Below are positions 36,021 through 44,965 of a stretch of DNA of 64,000 bases, piece after piece. Source of the stretch: Oerskovia rustica (GTDB lineage Bacteria; Actinomycetota; Actinomycetes; Actinomycetales; Cellulomonadaceae); NCBI RefSeq assembly GCF_014836555.1, contig NZ_JACSQQ010000005.1, positions 72,110 to 136,109 of the forward strand. Direction: 5' to 3'. The position numbers were made by a program, and so were the translations under genes. The number at the start of each line of letters is the position of its first letter. Position 1 is the first letter of the stretch. The notes below the pieces were generated by a model. The model was not told the origin of the DNA and made no database searches. It was given only the letters and a program-made list of their open reading frames with translations.

Positions 36021-37924
36021 CAGTCCGGGAGTTCGTCCGCACGGTGTGGGCCGGCAAGTACTACGTGCTGGCGGCCGTCCTCGTGGTCGTGGGCGGGGCG
36101 TTCGTCTACCTCAACCAGCAGGAGACCGTCTACAAGGCGACCGCGACCGTGCGGCTCGTCGGCGTGCAGTCGGCGCAGGGCGGGGAGCAGGTCGTCGAGG
36201 TCACGGTCGACACCGACCTGAGCGACGTCACGTCCGACCCCGTCGTGCAGGCCGCGGCGACCACGCTCGGCTACACGGGCGACCCCGCGACGCTCGCCGC
36301 GCAGGTCTCGGCCGACTACCCCGGCGAGAGCCAGAGCCTGATCGCCATCAGTGCGAAGACCCTCGACCCGCAGGAGTCCCAGGACGTCGCCAACGCGTTC
36401 GCCGACGCCTACGTCGCCCAGCTCACGGTCCTCCGCGACGCGCAGATCGCGGCGCTCGACGCGAGGAGGCAGGCGCTCGCCGCGCAGCTCGCGGGCGTCA
36501 CGGCCCGGCTCTCGGTCGTCACGGACGACCCGCTCGCTCTCGCCGAGAAGGAGACCATCGTCACCGACTACACGTCGCTCACGGTCCAGGCGAACACGCT
36601 CCGGGCGATCACCGTCCCCGGTGAGGTCGAGACGCCCGCCACGAGCGCCGAGGCGCTGGGGCTGGGGCGGAGCACGGTGCTCGCCCTCGCGGCCCTGGCC
36701 GGGCTCGTCGCGGGCATCGGGCTGGCCTTCGCGCGTCGTGGCCTCGACGTCCGGGTGCGTGGTGCGGCCGACGCGGCCCGCCTCGCGCAGACCCCCGTGC
36801 TGGCTGAGCTCTACGGTGTCAAGTCGTCGGACCGTGACTACAGCCACTCGCACACGCTGCCCGTCTCGCGCAAGGTCGCCACCCCCTTCACCGAGTCGAT
36901 CCGCGAGCTCAGGACCGCCGTCCAGGTCTCCCTCGCGGAGGCGGACCGCGTCGTCGTGGTCGTCACGGCCGCGGACCCGCACGCGCCCCGCACGTTCATC
37001 GCGGCCAACCTCGCGGCGTCGTTCGCGCTGAGCGGCCGACGGACCATCGCGGTCTCGGGCGACCTCCGCCGCCCTCAGCTCGACCGGGTCCTTCCGCCGC
37101 CCGAGGGCTGGTCGGGCGACCCGCACACGCTGCGCCCCACGACCATCCCCAACCTGGGCGTCTTCCCCGTCCCCGAGGAGGAGATGGACCCGGCGGACTT
37201 CCTCGCGACGACCCGCGCGGGAACGCTCATCGCCGACCTGAGCGACGACGCCGAGGTGGTCGTGATCGATGCCCCGCCCGTGCTCGCCGCCGCGGACGCG
37301 ACGATCCTCGGACGCTACGCGACGGGCGTGGTGCTCATCGCCTCCGCGGGAAAGACCGACCGGGCCGTCCTCGCCGAGGCCTCCGAACGACTCCGCATCA
37401 ACAACGTGCCCCTCGTCGGCATCGCGCTCGCGGGCGTCAAGAGCGACCGGCGCATGCTCTACGCCTCGACCTACGGCGACCCGGACCGTCAGGACGACGG
37501 ACAGGGCACCCGGTCGGCGGGAGGCGACGCGGTCGCACAGGCCCCCGCGCTCGCCGCCGAGCGCCCCGACGCGGGAACCCCGGGGGACGGCGGCGTCGAG
37601 CAGGTCGACGAGCCCCGGCGCGCAGCCCGGGAGCGGGCGGCGGCCGTCGTCACGGACGTCTCGTCCGACGCGCGGACAGGGTCCCGGTCGGCGACCCCCG
37701 ACGGCGCGGTCGCCGGGCAGGGCGCCGAGCCTGGGGCGACCCCAGCGTCCCGGCGGGATGCGGGCGCCCGACAGGGACCGCTGCTGTCACCGGAGTGGGG
37801 AAAGATCACGACCGTTCCCGGAGGGCAGGGCGAGGCGCGTCCCCGCACGGCCCCGGCCCGCAAGAACGACGAGTCGGAGCAGGGCGGTAGCAGCGCAGGG
37901 CGCAGGCTGCCGTTCCGTTGGTGA
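36017..37924 (+). CDS. Wzz/BY-kinase-like polysaccharide co-polymerase, degenerate Walker A
   Basis: The product is 635 residues. A first membrane helix at about 14-32 and a second at 216-238 flank an extracytoplasmic Wzz-like domain. The cytoplasmic domain resembles bacterial tyrosine kinases: VVVVVTAADPHAPRTFIAANLAASFA at the Walker A position, VSGDLRRPQLDRVL as Walker A', and EVVVIDAPPVLAAADATILG as Walker B. The expected GxxxxGK[ST] is A319-D-P-H-A-P-R325-T326, so the glycines and the invariant Lys are missing. There is no Tyr cluster; the C-terminal ~150 residues are a disordered Gly/Ala/Pro/Asp-rich tail ending in a basic patch RRLPFRW. It may regulate chain length without kinase activity. 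ATGA overlaps the preceding GT gene. Confidence 0.85.
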   Translation: MTVREFVRTVWAGKYYVLAAVLVVVGGAFVYLNQQETVYKATATVRLVGVQSAQGGEQVVEVTVDTDLSDVTSDPVVQAAATTLGYTGDPATLAAQVSADYPGESQSLIAISAKTLDPQESQDVANAFADAYVAQLTVLRDAQIAALDARRQALAAQLAGVTARLSVVTDDPLALAEKETIVTDYTSLTVQANTLRAITVPGEVETPATSAEALGLGRSTVLALAALAGLVAGIGLAFARRGLDVRVRGAADAARLAQTPVLAELYGVKSSDRDYSHSHTLPVSRKVATPFTESIRELRTAVQVSLAEADRVVVVVTAADPHAPRTFIAANLAASFALSGRRTIAVSGDLRRPQLDRVLPPPEGWSGDPHTLRPTTIPNLGVFPVPEEEMDPADFLATTRAGTLIADLSDDAEVVVIDAPPVLAAADATILGRYATGVVLIASAGKTDRAVLAEASERLRINNVPLVGIALAGVKSDRRMLYASTYGDPDRQDDGQGTRSAGGDAVAQAPALAAERPDAGTPGDGGVEQVDEPRRAARERAAAVVTDVSSDARTGSRSATPDGAVAGQGAEPGATPASRRDAGARQGPLLSPEWGKITTVPGGQGEARPRTAPARKNDESEQGGSSAGRRLPFRW

Positions 37925-39123
37925 CGTCCGGGCGCCCGGGCGGATCGCAGCCCGGCCGACCGGTGCGCGTCCTGGTCCTCGACCACACGGGTGAGCTCGG
38001 AGGTGCCGAGCTGGCTCTGGTCCGGCTCCTCGAGGTGCTGGGCCCGGACGTCGACGTGCGCGTGCTGCTGTTCTCCGACGGCCCGCTGGTCTCTCGGCTG
38101 CGTGCGGCGGGGGCGGTCGTCGAGGTCCTGCCGCTCGACCCCGGGACGGCGTCCACGTCGCGGAGCGCGCTGGGGCGGGCGGGGCTCGCCCAGCTCGTCT
38201 CGCTGGCGCGGCTCGTCCCGTTCACGTGGCGGCTCTCGCGCCGGGTTCGCGCGCTGCGGCCGGACGTCGTGCACACGACGTCGCTCAAGGCCGACGTGCT
38301 CGGCGTGGTGCCCGCGAGGGTCGCGCGGGCCGCGCTCGTCTGGCACGTCCACGACCGCATCGCCGACGACTACCTCCCGGCGCCGGTCGCGAGGGCTTTC
38401 CGCTGGGCCTCGACGCGGTTCCCCGCGGAGGTCGTCGTGAACTCCCGCGCCACCGCGTCGACGCTCCCCGGCCCGTCGACCGTGGCGTATCCGGGGTTCG
38501 CGGCCGATCAGGTGCGCACGGACGGGCGCCCGTCGGCCGGTCGGTCGCCGGTCGTGGGCATGGTCGGCAGGATCAGCCCCACGAAGGGGCAGCTCGAGCT
38601 CGTGCGCGCGGCGCGCGGCGTGCTGGACGAGCACCCGGACGCGACCTTCCGGGTCGTGGGCGCGCCGAGCTTCGGTGCGCAGGAGTACGCGGAGCAGGTC
38701 CGCGCCGAGGCGCTGCGGCTCGGTGTGGCCGAGCGCGTCGTCTGGGCGGGGTTCGTCGTGGACCCGTCGGCAGAGCTCGACGGTTTCGACGTGTGCGTGC
38801 ACGCCTCTCCCGTCCCCGAGCCGTTCGGCCAGGTCGTGGTCGAGGCGATGGTCCGCGAGGTCCCGGTCGTCGCGACCCGGGCGGGGGGCGTCGTGGAGAT
38901 CCTCGCGGGGACGCCGGGCGACCCGGCCCCGCTGGGCGAGCTCGTCGAGCCGGGGGACGTCGAGTCGTTGGCCCGGGGGATCTCGGCAGTGCTCGCCGAC
39001 CCGGAGGCCGCGGCGGACAGGGCGCGCCGCGCCGCGGACGTCGCCCAGGACCGGTTCGCGGCGACGCGCACCGCGGAGGTCGTCAGCGAGGTGTGGCGGC
39101 GAGCCGCCAGGCCCGCTCGATGA
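37921..39123 (+). CDS. Glycosyltransferase, GT4 family
   Basis: The product is 400 residues with a GT-B fold. VRVLVLDHTGELGGAELALVRLLEVLG starts the N-terminal domain. VVGMVGRISPTKGQLELVRAARGVLDEHPDATFRVVG and VCVHASPVPEPFGQVVVEAMVREVPVVATRAGGVVEIL form the nucleotide-sugar-binding C-terminal domain with the E-x7-E motif. GTG at 37921 overlaps the stop of the BY-kinase-like gene (GTGA). Its 3' end overlaps the convergent next gene by 41 nt. Confidence 0.9.
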   Translation: MTSGRPGGSQPGRPVRVLVLDHTGELGGAELALVRLLEVLGPDVDVRVLLFSDGPLVSRLRAAGAVVEVLPLDPGTASTSRSALGRAGLAQLVSLARLVPFTWRLSRRVRALRPDVVHTTSLKADVLGVVPARVARAALVWHVHDRIADDYLPAPVARAFRWASTRFPAEVVVNSRATASTLPGPSTVAYPGFAADQVRTDGRPSAGRSPVVGMVGRISPTKGQLELVRAARGVLDEHPDATFRVVGAPSFGAQEYAEQVRAEALRLGVAERVVWAGFVVDPSAELDGFDVCVHASPVPEPFGQVVVEAMVREVPVVATRAGGVVEILAGTPGDPAPLGELVEPGDVESLARGISAVLADPEAAADRARRAADVAQDRFAATRTAEVVSEVWRRAARPAR

Positions 39124-40252
39124 CGTCGCGCATCGCGCGGCCCTGGGTGTCCCACGTGGGGATGTCGTCGTCCTGGTGGGTGTCGGTCGCGGCCGGTGCG
39201 GTGAGCGCGTCGCGCACGGCCTGCGGATAGTCCGCGGGCCCGGCGACCGTGACCCGGGGGTCGTCGGCGTCGCGGAAGCCCGCGACCGGGGTCGCGACGA
39301 CCGGTCGCCCCACGGCCCGGTACTCGTAGAGCTTGAGCGGGTCGAGGCTGTCCGTGAAGTCGTCGACCAGGTGGGGGACGAGGAGCGCGGTCGCGTGCTG
39401 GAGGTAGGCGGGCACCTCGGTCCAGGGGCGCGCGCCGAGGAGCCGAACGCCCGCGGCGGTGAGGTCGTCGTACTCCTGGCTCGTCAGGTCGAGCACGGGC
39501 CCGACGACCACGACCGTCCCTGCCTCGGCCGTCGTCGTGGCGGTCCGGGCGACCAGGTCGAGGTCGAAGCGGTCGCGGTGGACGGTGCCCAGGTAGAGGG
39601 CCACGGGTCCGGCGGGCAGGTCCGCGGGGCGTTCCCTGGGCTGCCGGTAGCGGTCGACGTCGACGCCGTTGGTGAGGAGGGTGACGGCCCGTTCCGCGCC
39701 CTTGCTCGCGGCGAGGTGGGGCGAGCACACGGTCACCTCGTCGCACGCCTCGAGGAGGTGCGCCTCGTCCGCGAGGAGCCGACGACGGATCTCGGGCGGG
39801 CGGTCGGCCGCGACCCAGTCGTCGGTCACGTCGTACAGCGACGGCCAGTCGGTGTCCCGGACCAGGGTCGACGCGGCGGGGTCGTTGACCCACAGCACGG
39901 GGCGCGTGAGCCCGACCCGGCGCGCGGCGCGGCGCACGAGCGACGCGAGGCGGGCGTCGACCCGGGGATCGACGCGGCGCGGCAGGATCTTGGTGGGCTG
40001 GTAGAGCCACAGCTGGTCGGGGCCGACGCCCTCGACGGGCTCCGCTCGCCGGAGCCCGTGCCCGGCCCGGGGGCGGAAGCCGCGGCGGGCCTCGTGCAGC
40101 GGGTCGGCGGCGGGCTCGACGAACAGGACCACGAGCGACGGGTCGGCCCGCAGCAGCTCGGTCACGAGGTACTGGTTGCGTCGCCACACGAGGTCCCACG
40201 ACTCGAGCGAGACGACCACGAGCTCGTGCACCGCAGGGGGAAGGTCTCTCAC
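39083..40252 (-). CDS. Glycosyltransferase, GT1/GT4-like
   Basis: The product is 389 residues. ELVVVSLESWDLVWRRNQYLVTELLRADPSLVVLFVEP opens the N-terminal domain; this LVVLSLEPWDDVWRRNQFL-like start is characteristic of teichuronic-acid/TuaH-type putative glycosyltransferases. PVALYLGTVHRDRFDLDLVARTA and LVDDFTDSLDPLKLYEYRAVGRPVVATPVAGFRD form the donor site, with DPLKLYEY in place of the usual E-x7-E. The GTG start overlaps the preceding gene's stop (GTGA). The last 41 nt are shared, antisense, with the plus-strand GT gene. Confidence 0.87.
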   Translation of the reverse strand: MRDLPPAVHELVVVSLESWDLVWRRNQYLVTELLRADPSLVVLFVEPAADPLHEARRGFRPRAGHGLRRAEPVEGVGPDQLWLYQPTKILPRRVDPRVDARLASLVRRAARRVGLTRPVLWVNDPAASTLVRDTDWPSLYDVTDDWVAADRPPEIRRRLLADEAHLLEACDEVTVCSPHLAASKGAERAVTLLTNGVDVDRYRQPRERPADLPAGPVALYLGTVHRDRFDLDLVARTATTTAEAGTVVVVGPVLDLTSQEYDDLTAAGVRLLGARPWTEVPAYLQHATALLVPHLVDDFTDSLDPLKLYEYRAVGRPVVATPVAGFRDADDPRVTVAGPADYPQAVRDALTAPAATDTHQDDDIPTWDTQGRAMRDVIERAWRLAATPR

Positions 40253-41322
40253 GGCGTGGGGCTCCGATGCTCGTCGTGCGGGCTGGCCCCCGGCCGGACG
40301 ACGCCGCGGTACACCGCTGCCGTCCCCTGGACCTGGGCCTCGGGGGTGAAACGGGTCCGCTGGATCGTGCGCGCGGCCTCGCCGAACGCGTCGCGCCGGG
40401 ACGCGGACCGGGCCAGGGCCGCGAGGTTCTCGCCCGCCCGGTCGACGTCGGTCGACGGGTAGAGGGCGAGCGGGTCGAGCCCGGCGAGCGTCTCCAGGTG
40501 GCCACCGGCCCCGGCGGCCACGACCGGCAGCGCGTTGGACATGGCTTCCAGGACGCTGAGTCCGAGGCCCTCGACCGGGCAGGGTGCCAGGAGGACCGCC
40601 GCGCGCTGCATGAGGTCGTCGACGTCGGACCGGGCGCCGAGGAACCGGACGTGCCCGGCGAGACCCTCGCGGGCGACGAGGGCCTCGAGGACGGCACGCT
40701 GCGAACCGTCGCCCGCGACGAGGAGCTGCCAGCCGTCGTCGTGCAGGCGGGACGCGGCGAAGGCGAGCACGCCCAGGTCGGTGCGCTTCTCGGGTTCGAG
40801 GCGCTGGACGAGCAGGACGGCCCCGTCGCGGCCGGCCGCGACCGGGGCGCTGGGGCGGTCGTCGATCCCGGGGTGGACGACGACGCTGTCGCCGTCGACG
40901 TGGTCGGCGACGTACCGGCTGATGGAGATCTGCGCGCGCACCGGTCGGCGGGCGACCGCGGCGGTCAGCCCGGCGGCCGGGCCGCTGCCCCGGGTCCGTG
41001 CGAAGTGGCGCGTGGCGACGACGGGCGGCATGCGTCGGAGCGTCGCGCCCGCGAGCGAGGCCGCGATCTCGGCCGACGTCATGTGAGCGTGCAGGACGTC
41101 GGCACCCGTCGCGGTCGTGCGGATCGTGCGCACGACCTGCGCGAGCGATCCCGCAGGCAGGACCCGCACGGTCGGGTCGTCGACGGTGGCCCGCATGCGG
41201 GGCACGTCGCCGCCGACCACGACGACCTGGTCACCGTGCGCGGACTGTGCGCGCGCCAGCCGGGCGACGTGCCGTTCGACGCCCGCGAAGGCGTCGGAGT
41301 GCACGACGTGGAGCACTCTCAC
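40249..41322 (-). CDS. Glycosyltransferase, GT4 family
   Basis: The product is 357 residues. RVLHVVHSDAFAGVERHVARLARAQSAHGDQVVVVGG opens the acceptor domain. GAVLLVQRLEPEKRTDLGVLAFAASRLHDDGWQLLVAGDGSQRAVLEAL and PCPVEGLGLSVLEAMSNALPVVAAGAGGHLETL form the donor domain with E-x7-E. GTG at 41322 is chosen because it overlaps the ligase stop (GTGA) and begins the typical GT4 sequence directly. The gene is the penultimate member of the minus-strand operon that runs from 44887. Confidence 0.9.
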   Translation of the reverse strand: MRVLHVVHSDAFAGVERHVARLARAQSAHGDQVVVVGGDVPRMRATVDDPTVRVLPAGSLAQVVRTIRTTATGADVLHAHMTSAEIAASLAGATLRRMPPVVATRHFARTRGSGPAAGLTAAVARRPVRAQISISRYVADHVDGDSVVVHPGIDDRPSAPVAAGRDGAVLLVQRLEPEKRTDLGVLAFAASRLHDDGWQLLVAGDGSQRAVLEALVAREGLAGHVRFLGARSDVDDLMQRAAVLLAPCPVEGLGLSVLEAMSNALPVVAAGAGGHLETLAGLDPLALYPSTDVDRAGENLAALARSASRRDAFGEAARTIQRTRFTPEAQVQGTAAVYRGVVRPGASPHDEHRSPTP

Positions 41323-42743
41323 GTGGTGGGGTCCTTCCGGTGGCGGCCCACGGGCTCGGGCTGGGGGGCGGGGATCGCGGACGGGGTGAGCACCAGGTGC
41401 TTCGAGGGACCCGTGGCGTCGATCATCTCCTCGACCGACCGGAGGTCGTCGACGGGCAACGTGTCGCCGGTCTCCTCGCGCGCGGCGCGGCGGGACTCGG
41501 CGTAGGCGTCGGCGCCCACGCAGACCCCCACGATGAGGAACGGCACGGACACCTGGACCGAGACCCAGAAGAGGTCGAACTGTCCTTGGATGAAGCGCAT
41601 GAGGAGCACCGAGAACGCGAGGGTCCCGAAGCGCGGGTTGAGGCGCCACAGCACGACGAGCGAGCCGAAGAACAGCACGATGAACGCGGCGAGCCCGACG
41701 ATCCCGGCCGACGTGAGCACCTCGAGCTCGGCGTTGGGCGGCTGGAAGGTGTACTCGGTGCGGTTCGCGACCCACCAGCGCAGCCCGACGCCGACCCACG
41801 GGCTGCGTTCCCAGACGTCGATGGCCTGCTCGTACCAGGTGAGCCGCTGGTAGGCCGAGTTGAACTGGTCGTTGGTCGCGAGCTGCTCCTGGACGGCGGC
41901 CCACACGAAGTACACCGCGGGGATCGCGGCGAGCAGGATGAGCTTGGAGCGCTTGCGGTCGGGGTCCGCGCGCAGGGTGATGAGGACGACGCCGATCGCG
42001 AGACCGATCAGGGCCTGGCGCGACTGCGACGCGAGGATCGCGAGGCCGAAGAGCCAGAACGCGGGGTAGGTGAAGGCCTTGGGCCACCCCACCCACCAGG
42101 GACGGGCGTAGGCCAGCAGGGCCGCGCTCCCGAGGACGCACCCGACGAAGTTCTTGTGCATGGGGAACGGGATCTGCAGGTACACGGGACCGGTGTTGCC
42201 GGCGGCGAGCTGCTGCAGGGCCGTGAAGCACGTCAGGGCCGCGATGATCAGGCACGGGATCATGAACAGCGTCAGGCCGAGCCGCGCGCGCCCCGCCCGG
42301 CCCACGGCCCACCCGACGAGCAGTGCGCCGCCGACCGAGAGCCAGGCGTGGAACCACTCGACGGTGTTCGCGGTGTACGGGTTGGCGATGACGGTGAAGA
42401 GCGTGGCGACCTGGTAGAACGCCGAGAGCCACAGGAGCGAGCGCATGGGGCGCGAGAGGGGCCGCTGCGTGAAGAAGAGCGCGAACCAGAACGCCCCGAA
42501 GAGCGCGAAGTCGCTCAACGAGAGGTTGACGGCGTCACCGCCGACGCGCTGGACGATCACCATCGCGGGCATCGCGAGGATCGGCATGGCGGCCGGCTCG
42601 TAGATCGTCATCCCGACGACGAGGACCAGCGCGGCGACCGCGACCGAGATCGCGGTGTACTCGGGCACCAGGAGGCCGATCCCGACCAGGACCACGGCGA
42701 CCGCGACCGATCCCGCGGCCCAGGCGAGGGACCGGCGGATCAC
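41319..42743 (-). CDS. O-antigen ligase/polymerase-family membrane protein (Wzy/WaaL-like)
   Basis: The product is 474 residues with about ten hydrophobic segments. The Wzy_C/O-antigen-ligase signature lies in the late periplasmic-type loop: NSAYQRLTWYEQAIDVWERSPWVGVGLRWWVANRTEYTFQPPNAELEVLTSAGIVGLAAF, containing the conserved RxxxW and the GxG..Hisless region followed by the N-x-x-E/S. It should polymerise or ligate lipid-linked glycan at the outer face of the membrane. A hydrophilic tail of ~60 residues ends the protein. The GTG start overlaps the preceding fusion gene stop (GTGA). Presence of both this protein and a Wzm/Wzt exporter suggests two glycans or two routes. Confidence 0.85.
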   Translation of the reverse strand: MIRRSLAWAAGSVAVAVVLVGIGLLVPEYTAISVAVAALVLVVGMTIYEPAAMPILAMPAMVIVQRVGGDAVNLSLSDFALFGAFWFALFFTQRPLSRPMRSLLWLSAFYQVATLFTVIANPYTANTVEWFHAWLSVGGALLVGWAVGRAGRARLGLTLFMIPCLIIAALTCFTALQQLAAGNTGPVYLQIPFPMHKNFVGCVLGSAALLAYARPWWVGWPKAFTYPAFWLFGLAILASQSRQALIGLAIGVVLITLRADPDRKRSKLILLAAIPAVYFVWAAVQEQLATNDQFNSAYQRLTWYEQAIDVWERSPWVGVGLRWWVANRTEYTFQPPNAELEVLTSAGIVGLAAFIVLFFGSLVVLWRLNPRFGTLAFSVLLMRFIQGQFDLFWVSVQVSVPFLIVGVCVGADAYAESRRAAREETGDTLPVDDLRSVEEMIDATGPSKHLVLTPSAIPAPQPEPVGRHRKDPTT

Positions 42744-44887
42744 GTCGTGGGGCCCGGGTTGGTGGGGCGGGCGAGCATCTCCGCCTCGGCGGACAGGGGG
42801 CCGCGCGCGTACAGCCGGAGCCGGAGCAGGGCCAGGTCGCGTCCGGTGCCCCGGAGCGCGACGGCTCGCGCGGCCGAGCCCGCGAGGACACCCGCGCGTG
42901 CCGCGTGCCAGCCCGTCGCGCCGAAGTGCTTGCGCAGGTACCGCTCCTGGGAGGCGTGGAAGTGCGTCTCGCGGCGGGTCGGGTCACCGCTCGTGGCGCC
43001 TCCGAGGTGCAGCGCCTGTACCTCGGGCACGGCCAGGTGGCGCCTGCCGAGGAGGGTCGCCCGGTAGGCCCAGTCGGTCTCCTCGGCGTAGAGGAAGAAG
43101 CTCTCGTCGAACGGCCCGACCTGCTCGAGCGCGTCGGCCCGGAGCATCAGCACGGACCCGATGACGAACGACCGGTCGGCCGGGGTGCGGCGCAGCGAGC
43201 CGAGCCCCACGGCCTCGATCCAGGTCCCGGCCGGGGACGGGTAGGGCCAGACGACGCGCGCGGCCTCGCCGTCGCCGTCCACCTGCGCCGGGCCTACGCT
43301 CGCGAGGTCCGGTGCCTCGTGGAGCCGGGCCTGGAGGGTCAGGACGTCCTCGGGGCTCACGACGGCGTCCGGGTTGAGCAGGAGGACGTCCGAGCCGGGG
43401 GTCTGGCGGTGGCGCAGCGCGTGGTTGACGCCCGCGGCGAACCCGCCGTTGCGCCCGGGGTCGAGGTAGCGGGCGCCCGCGAGCTCGGCGACCTCCCGGA
43501 TCTCCGGCAGCGACGAGTTGTCCACGACGGTCAGGGGAAGCTTGCCGACGAGGGGTGCCAGCGCGTCGCGCACCAGGTCGGGGGAGCCGTACGCGACGAG
43601 GACCACCTCGGGCGGCAGCCGCCCGCCGCCCGACGGCGGAGCACCGGTTCCCGGGGTGTGCTCGCCGCCTGCACGGGTCGGGTTCCCGGCGGGGGTCGTG
43701 GGCGCGGGGTGCGCCGTCGCGTGCTCGTACAGGGCGAGGTAGCGGCGTGCGACCTCGGGCCAGGCGCACGAGGCGGCGCGCGTCAGGCCCTGCGCACGGA
43801 GCGCCTCGGCCAGGCCGGGCTCGTCGACGACCCGGACGAGCGCCTCGCGCAGCGCCCCGGCGTCACCGGGGGGCACGAGCAGGCCCGCGCCGCCCACGAC
43901 GTCGGGCAGGGCGCCCGAGTCGCTCGCCACCACGGGCGTGCCGCACGCCATGGCCTCGACCGCGACCCGACCGAACTGCTCGATCCAGCCAGGGGTGTCG
44001 AGGGACGGGACGGCCAGGACGTCGAGCGAACGGTAGAACGCGACCAGGTCGTCGCCCGCGAGCGGTCCGACGAACCGGACCCGGTCGCCCAGCGGCCGTG
44101 CCCGGTCGCGGAGCGTGCGGGCCGACGGGCCGTCGCCCGCGAGCGTCACGTGCAGGCGGTCGTCGTCCCGGGCCGCTGCGAGCAGGACGTCCACGCCCTT
44201 GTGCGGGGCGAGGCGCCCCGCGTAGCCGACGTGCACCGGCCCCCCGGCCGGCCCGGTCCCGGGGCGACCCGGACCGGGGACGGGTGCGACGCCGTCGGGC
44301 AGGAGGGCGGACAGGCCGGGGGAGACGGCCTCGCCCGGGGAGAAGACCGACAGGTCCACGCCCAGCGGGACCACCTCGACCGCGCCCCGCGCGCCCTTCG
44401 CGCGGACGATGCGTGCTGCGGCCTCGTTGCAGACCGACACAGCGGCCGCGCCACGCAGGGCCGCGGCCTCGAAGGCACGGAACGGCCAGGGGTAGCGCTT
44501 GGGGATGTTCTGCGCCGAGTACAGGACGTAGGGGGGCGCCGGGCGGCGGCGACGTCCCGGCAGGAGGGCGCGGAGCCGTCGCAGAGCCAGGATCTCCGCC
44601 GTCGCGAGCGCGAACGGCTCCTCGTGCAGGTCCAGGACGTCCCACCCCTGGCCCAGGGCGCGCCAGAGCGGGCCCGGGGCGTAGACGAACAGCGCGGGGT
44701 GCGAACCGAACGTCCGGACGCCCTCGACGGGTTCGCCCGCCCGGGGCGTCAGCTGGACCGTCGTGCCGCCCTCGTCCCACGCCCGCGCCGACAGGAGTCC
44801 GACGTCGAGCCCGGTCGCCCGGAGCTCGCGCTCCCGCTCTCGCCACGCGTCGACCACGGCGCTGTGCGAGACGCGGAGGATCCTCAT
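42740..44887 (-). CDS. Two-domain glycosyltransferase: GT4 + GT2 fusion
   Basis: The product is 715 residues. Residues 1-~385 are a GT4 enzyme: MRILRVSHSAVVDAWRERERELRATG, VHVGYAGRLAPHKGVDVLLAAARDDDRLHVTLAGDGPSA, and WIEQFGRVAVEAMACGTPVVASDSGALPDVVGG. After a Pro/Gly/Thr linker, residues ~420-715 are a GT2 rhamnosyl/galactosyl-type domain: PEVVLVAYGSPDLVRDALAPLVGKLPLTVVDNSS, GRNGGFAAGVNHAL, DVLLLNPDAVV, and GPFDESFFLYAEETDWAYRATLLGRRHLAVP. The two domains probably add two successive sugars. ATG at 44887 starts the minus-strand operon with a candidate -10 (CAATCT) 5 nt upstream. Confidence 0.9.
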   Translation of the reverse strand: MRILRVSHSAVVDAWRERERELRATGLDVGLLSARAWDEGGTTVQLTPRAGEPVEGVRTFGSHPALFVYAPGPLWRALGQGWDVLDLHEEPFALATAEILALRRLRALLPGRRRRPAPPYVLYSAQNIPKRYPWPFRAFEAAALRGAAAVSVCNEAAARIVRAKGARGAVEVVPLGVDLSVFSPGEAVSPGLSALLPDGVAPVPGPGRPGTGPAGGPVHVGYAGRLAPHKGVDVLLAAARDDDRLHVTLAGDGPSARTLRDRARPLGDRVRFVGPLAGDDLVAFYRSLDVLAVPSLDTPGWIEQFGRVAVEAMACGTPVVASDSGALPDVVGGAGLLVPPGDAGALREALVRVVDEPGLAEALRAQGLTRAASCAWPEVARRYLALYEHATAHPAPTTPAGNPTRAGGEHTPGTGAPPSGGGRLPPEVVLVAYGSPDLVRDALAPLVGKLPLTVVDNSSLPEIREVAELAGARYLDPGRNGGFAAGVNHALRHRQTPGSDVLLLNPDAVVSPEDVLTLQARLHEAPDLASVGPAQVDGDGEAARVVWPYPSPAGTWIEAVGLGSLRRTPADRSFVIGSVLMLRADALEQVGPFDESFFLYAEETDWAYRATLLGRRHLAVPEVQALHLGGATSGDPTRRETHFHASQERYLRKHFGATGWHAARAGVLAGSAARAVALRGTGRDLALLRLRLYARGPLSAEAEMLARPTNPGPTT

Positions 44888-44892
44888 GTGGG

Positions 44893-44945
44893 AGATTGTC
44901 CACCAGCGAGGGGTCCCTGCCCCCGCGATCTCACCGAATTCACCC
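44893..44945 (-). promoter_or_regulatory. Promoter region of the minus-strand glycan operon
   Basis: On the minus strand GGGTGAATTCGG starts at 44945 and CAATCT, a weak -10, at 44898. The distance of 47 nt matches the spacing between GGGTGA and a -10 upstream of three other units of the locus. The -10 is 5 nt before the ATG at 44887, so the message may be nearly leaderless. Confidence 0.4.
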
Positions 44946-44965
44946 CGACCGAACCGAGGAGCGCC

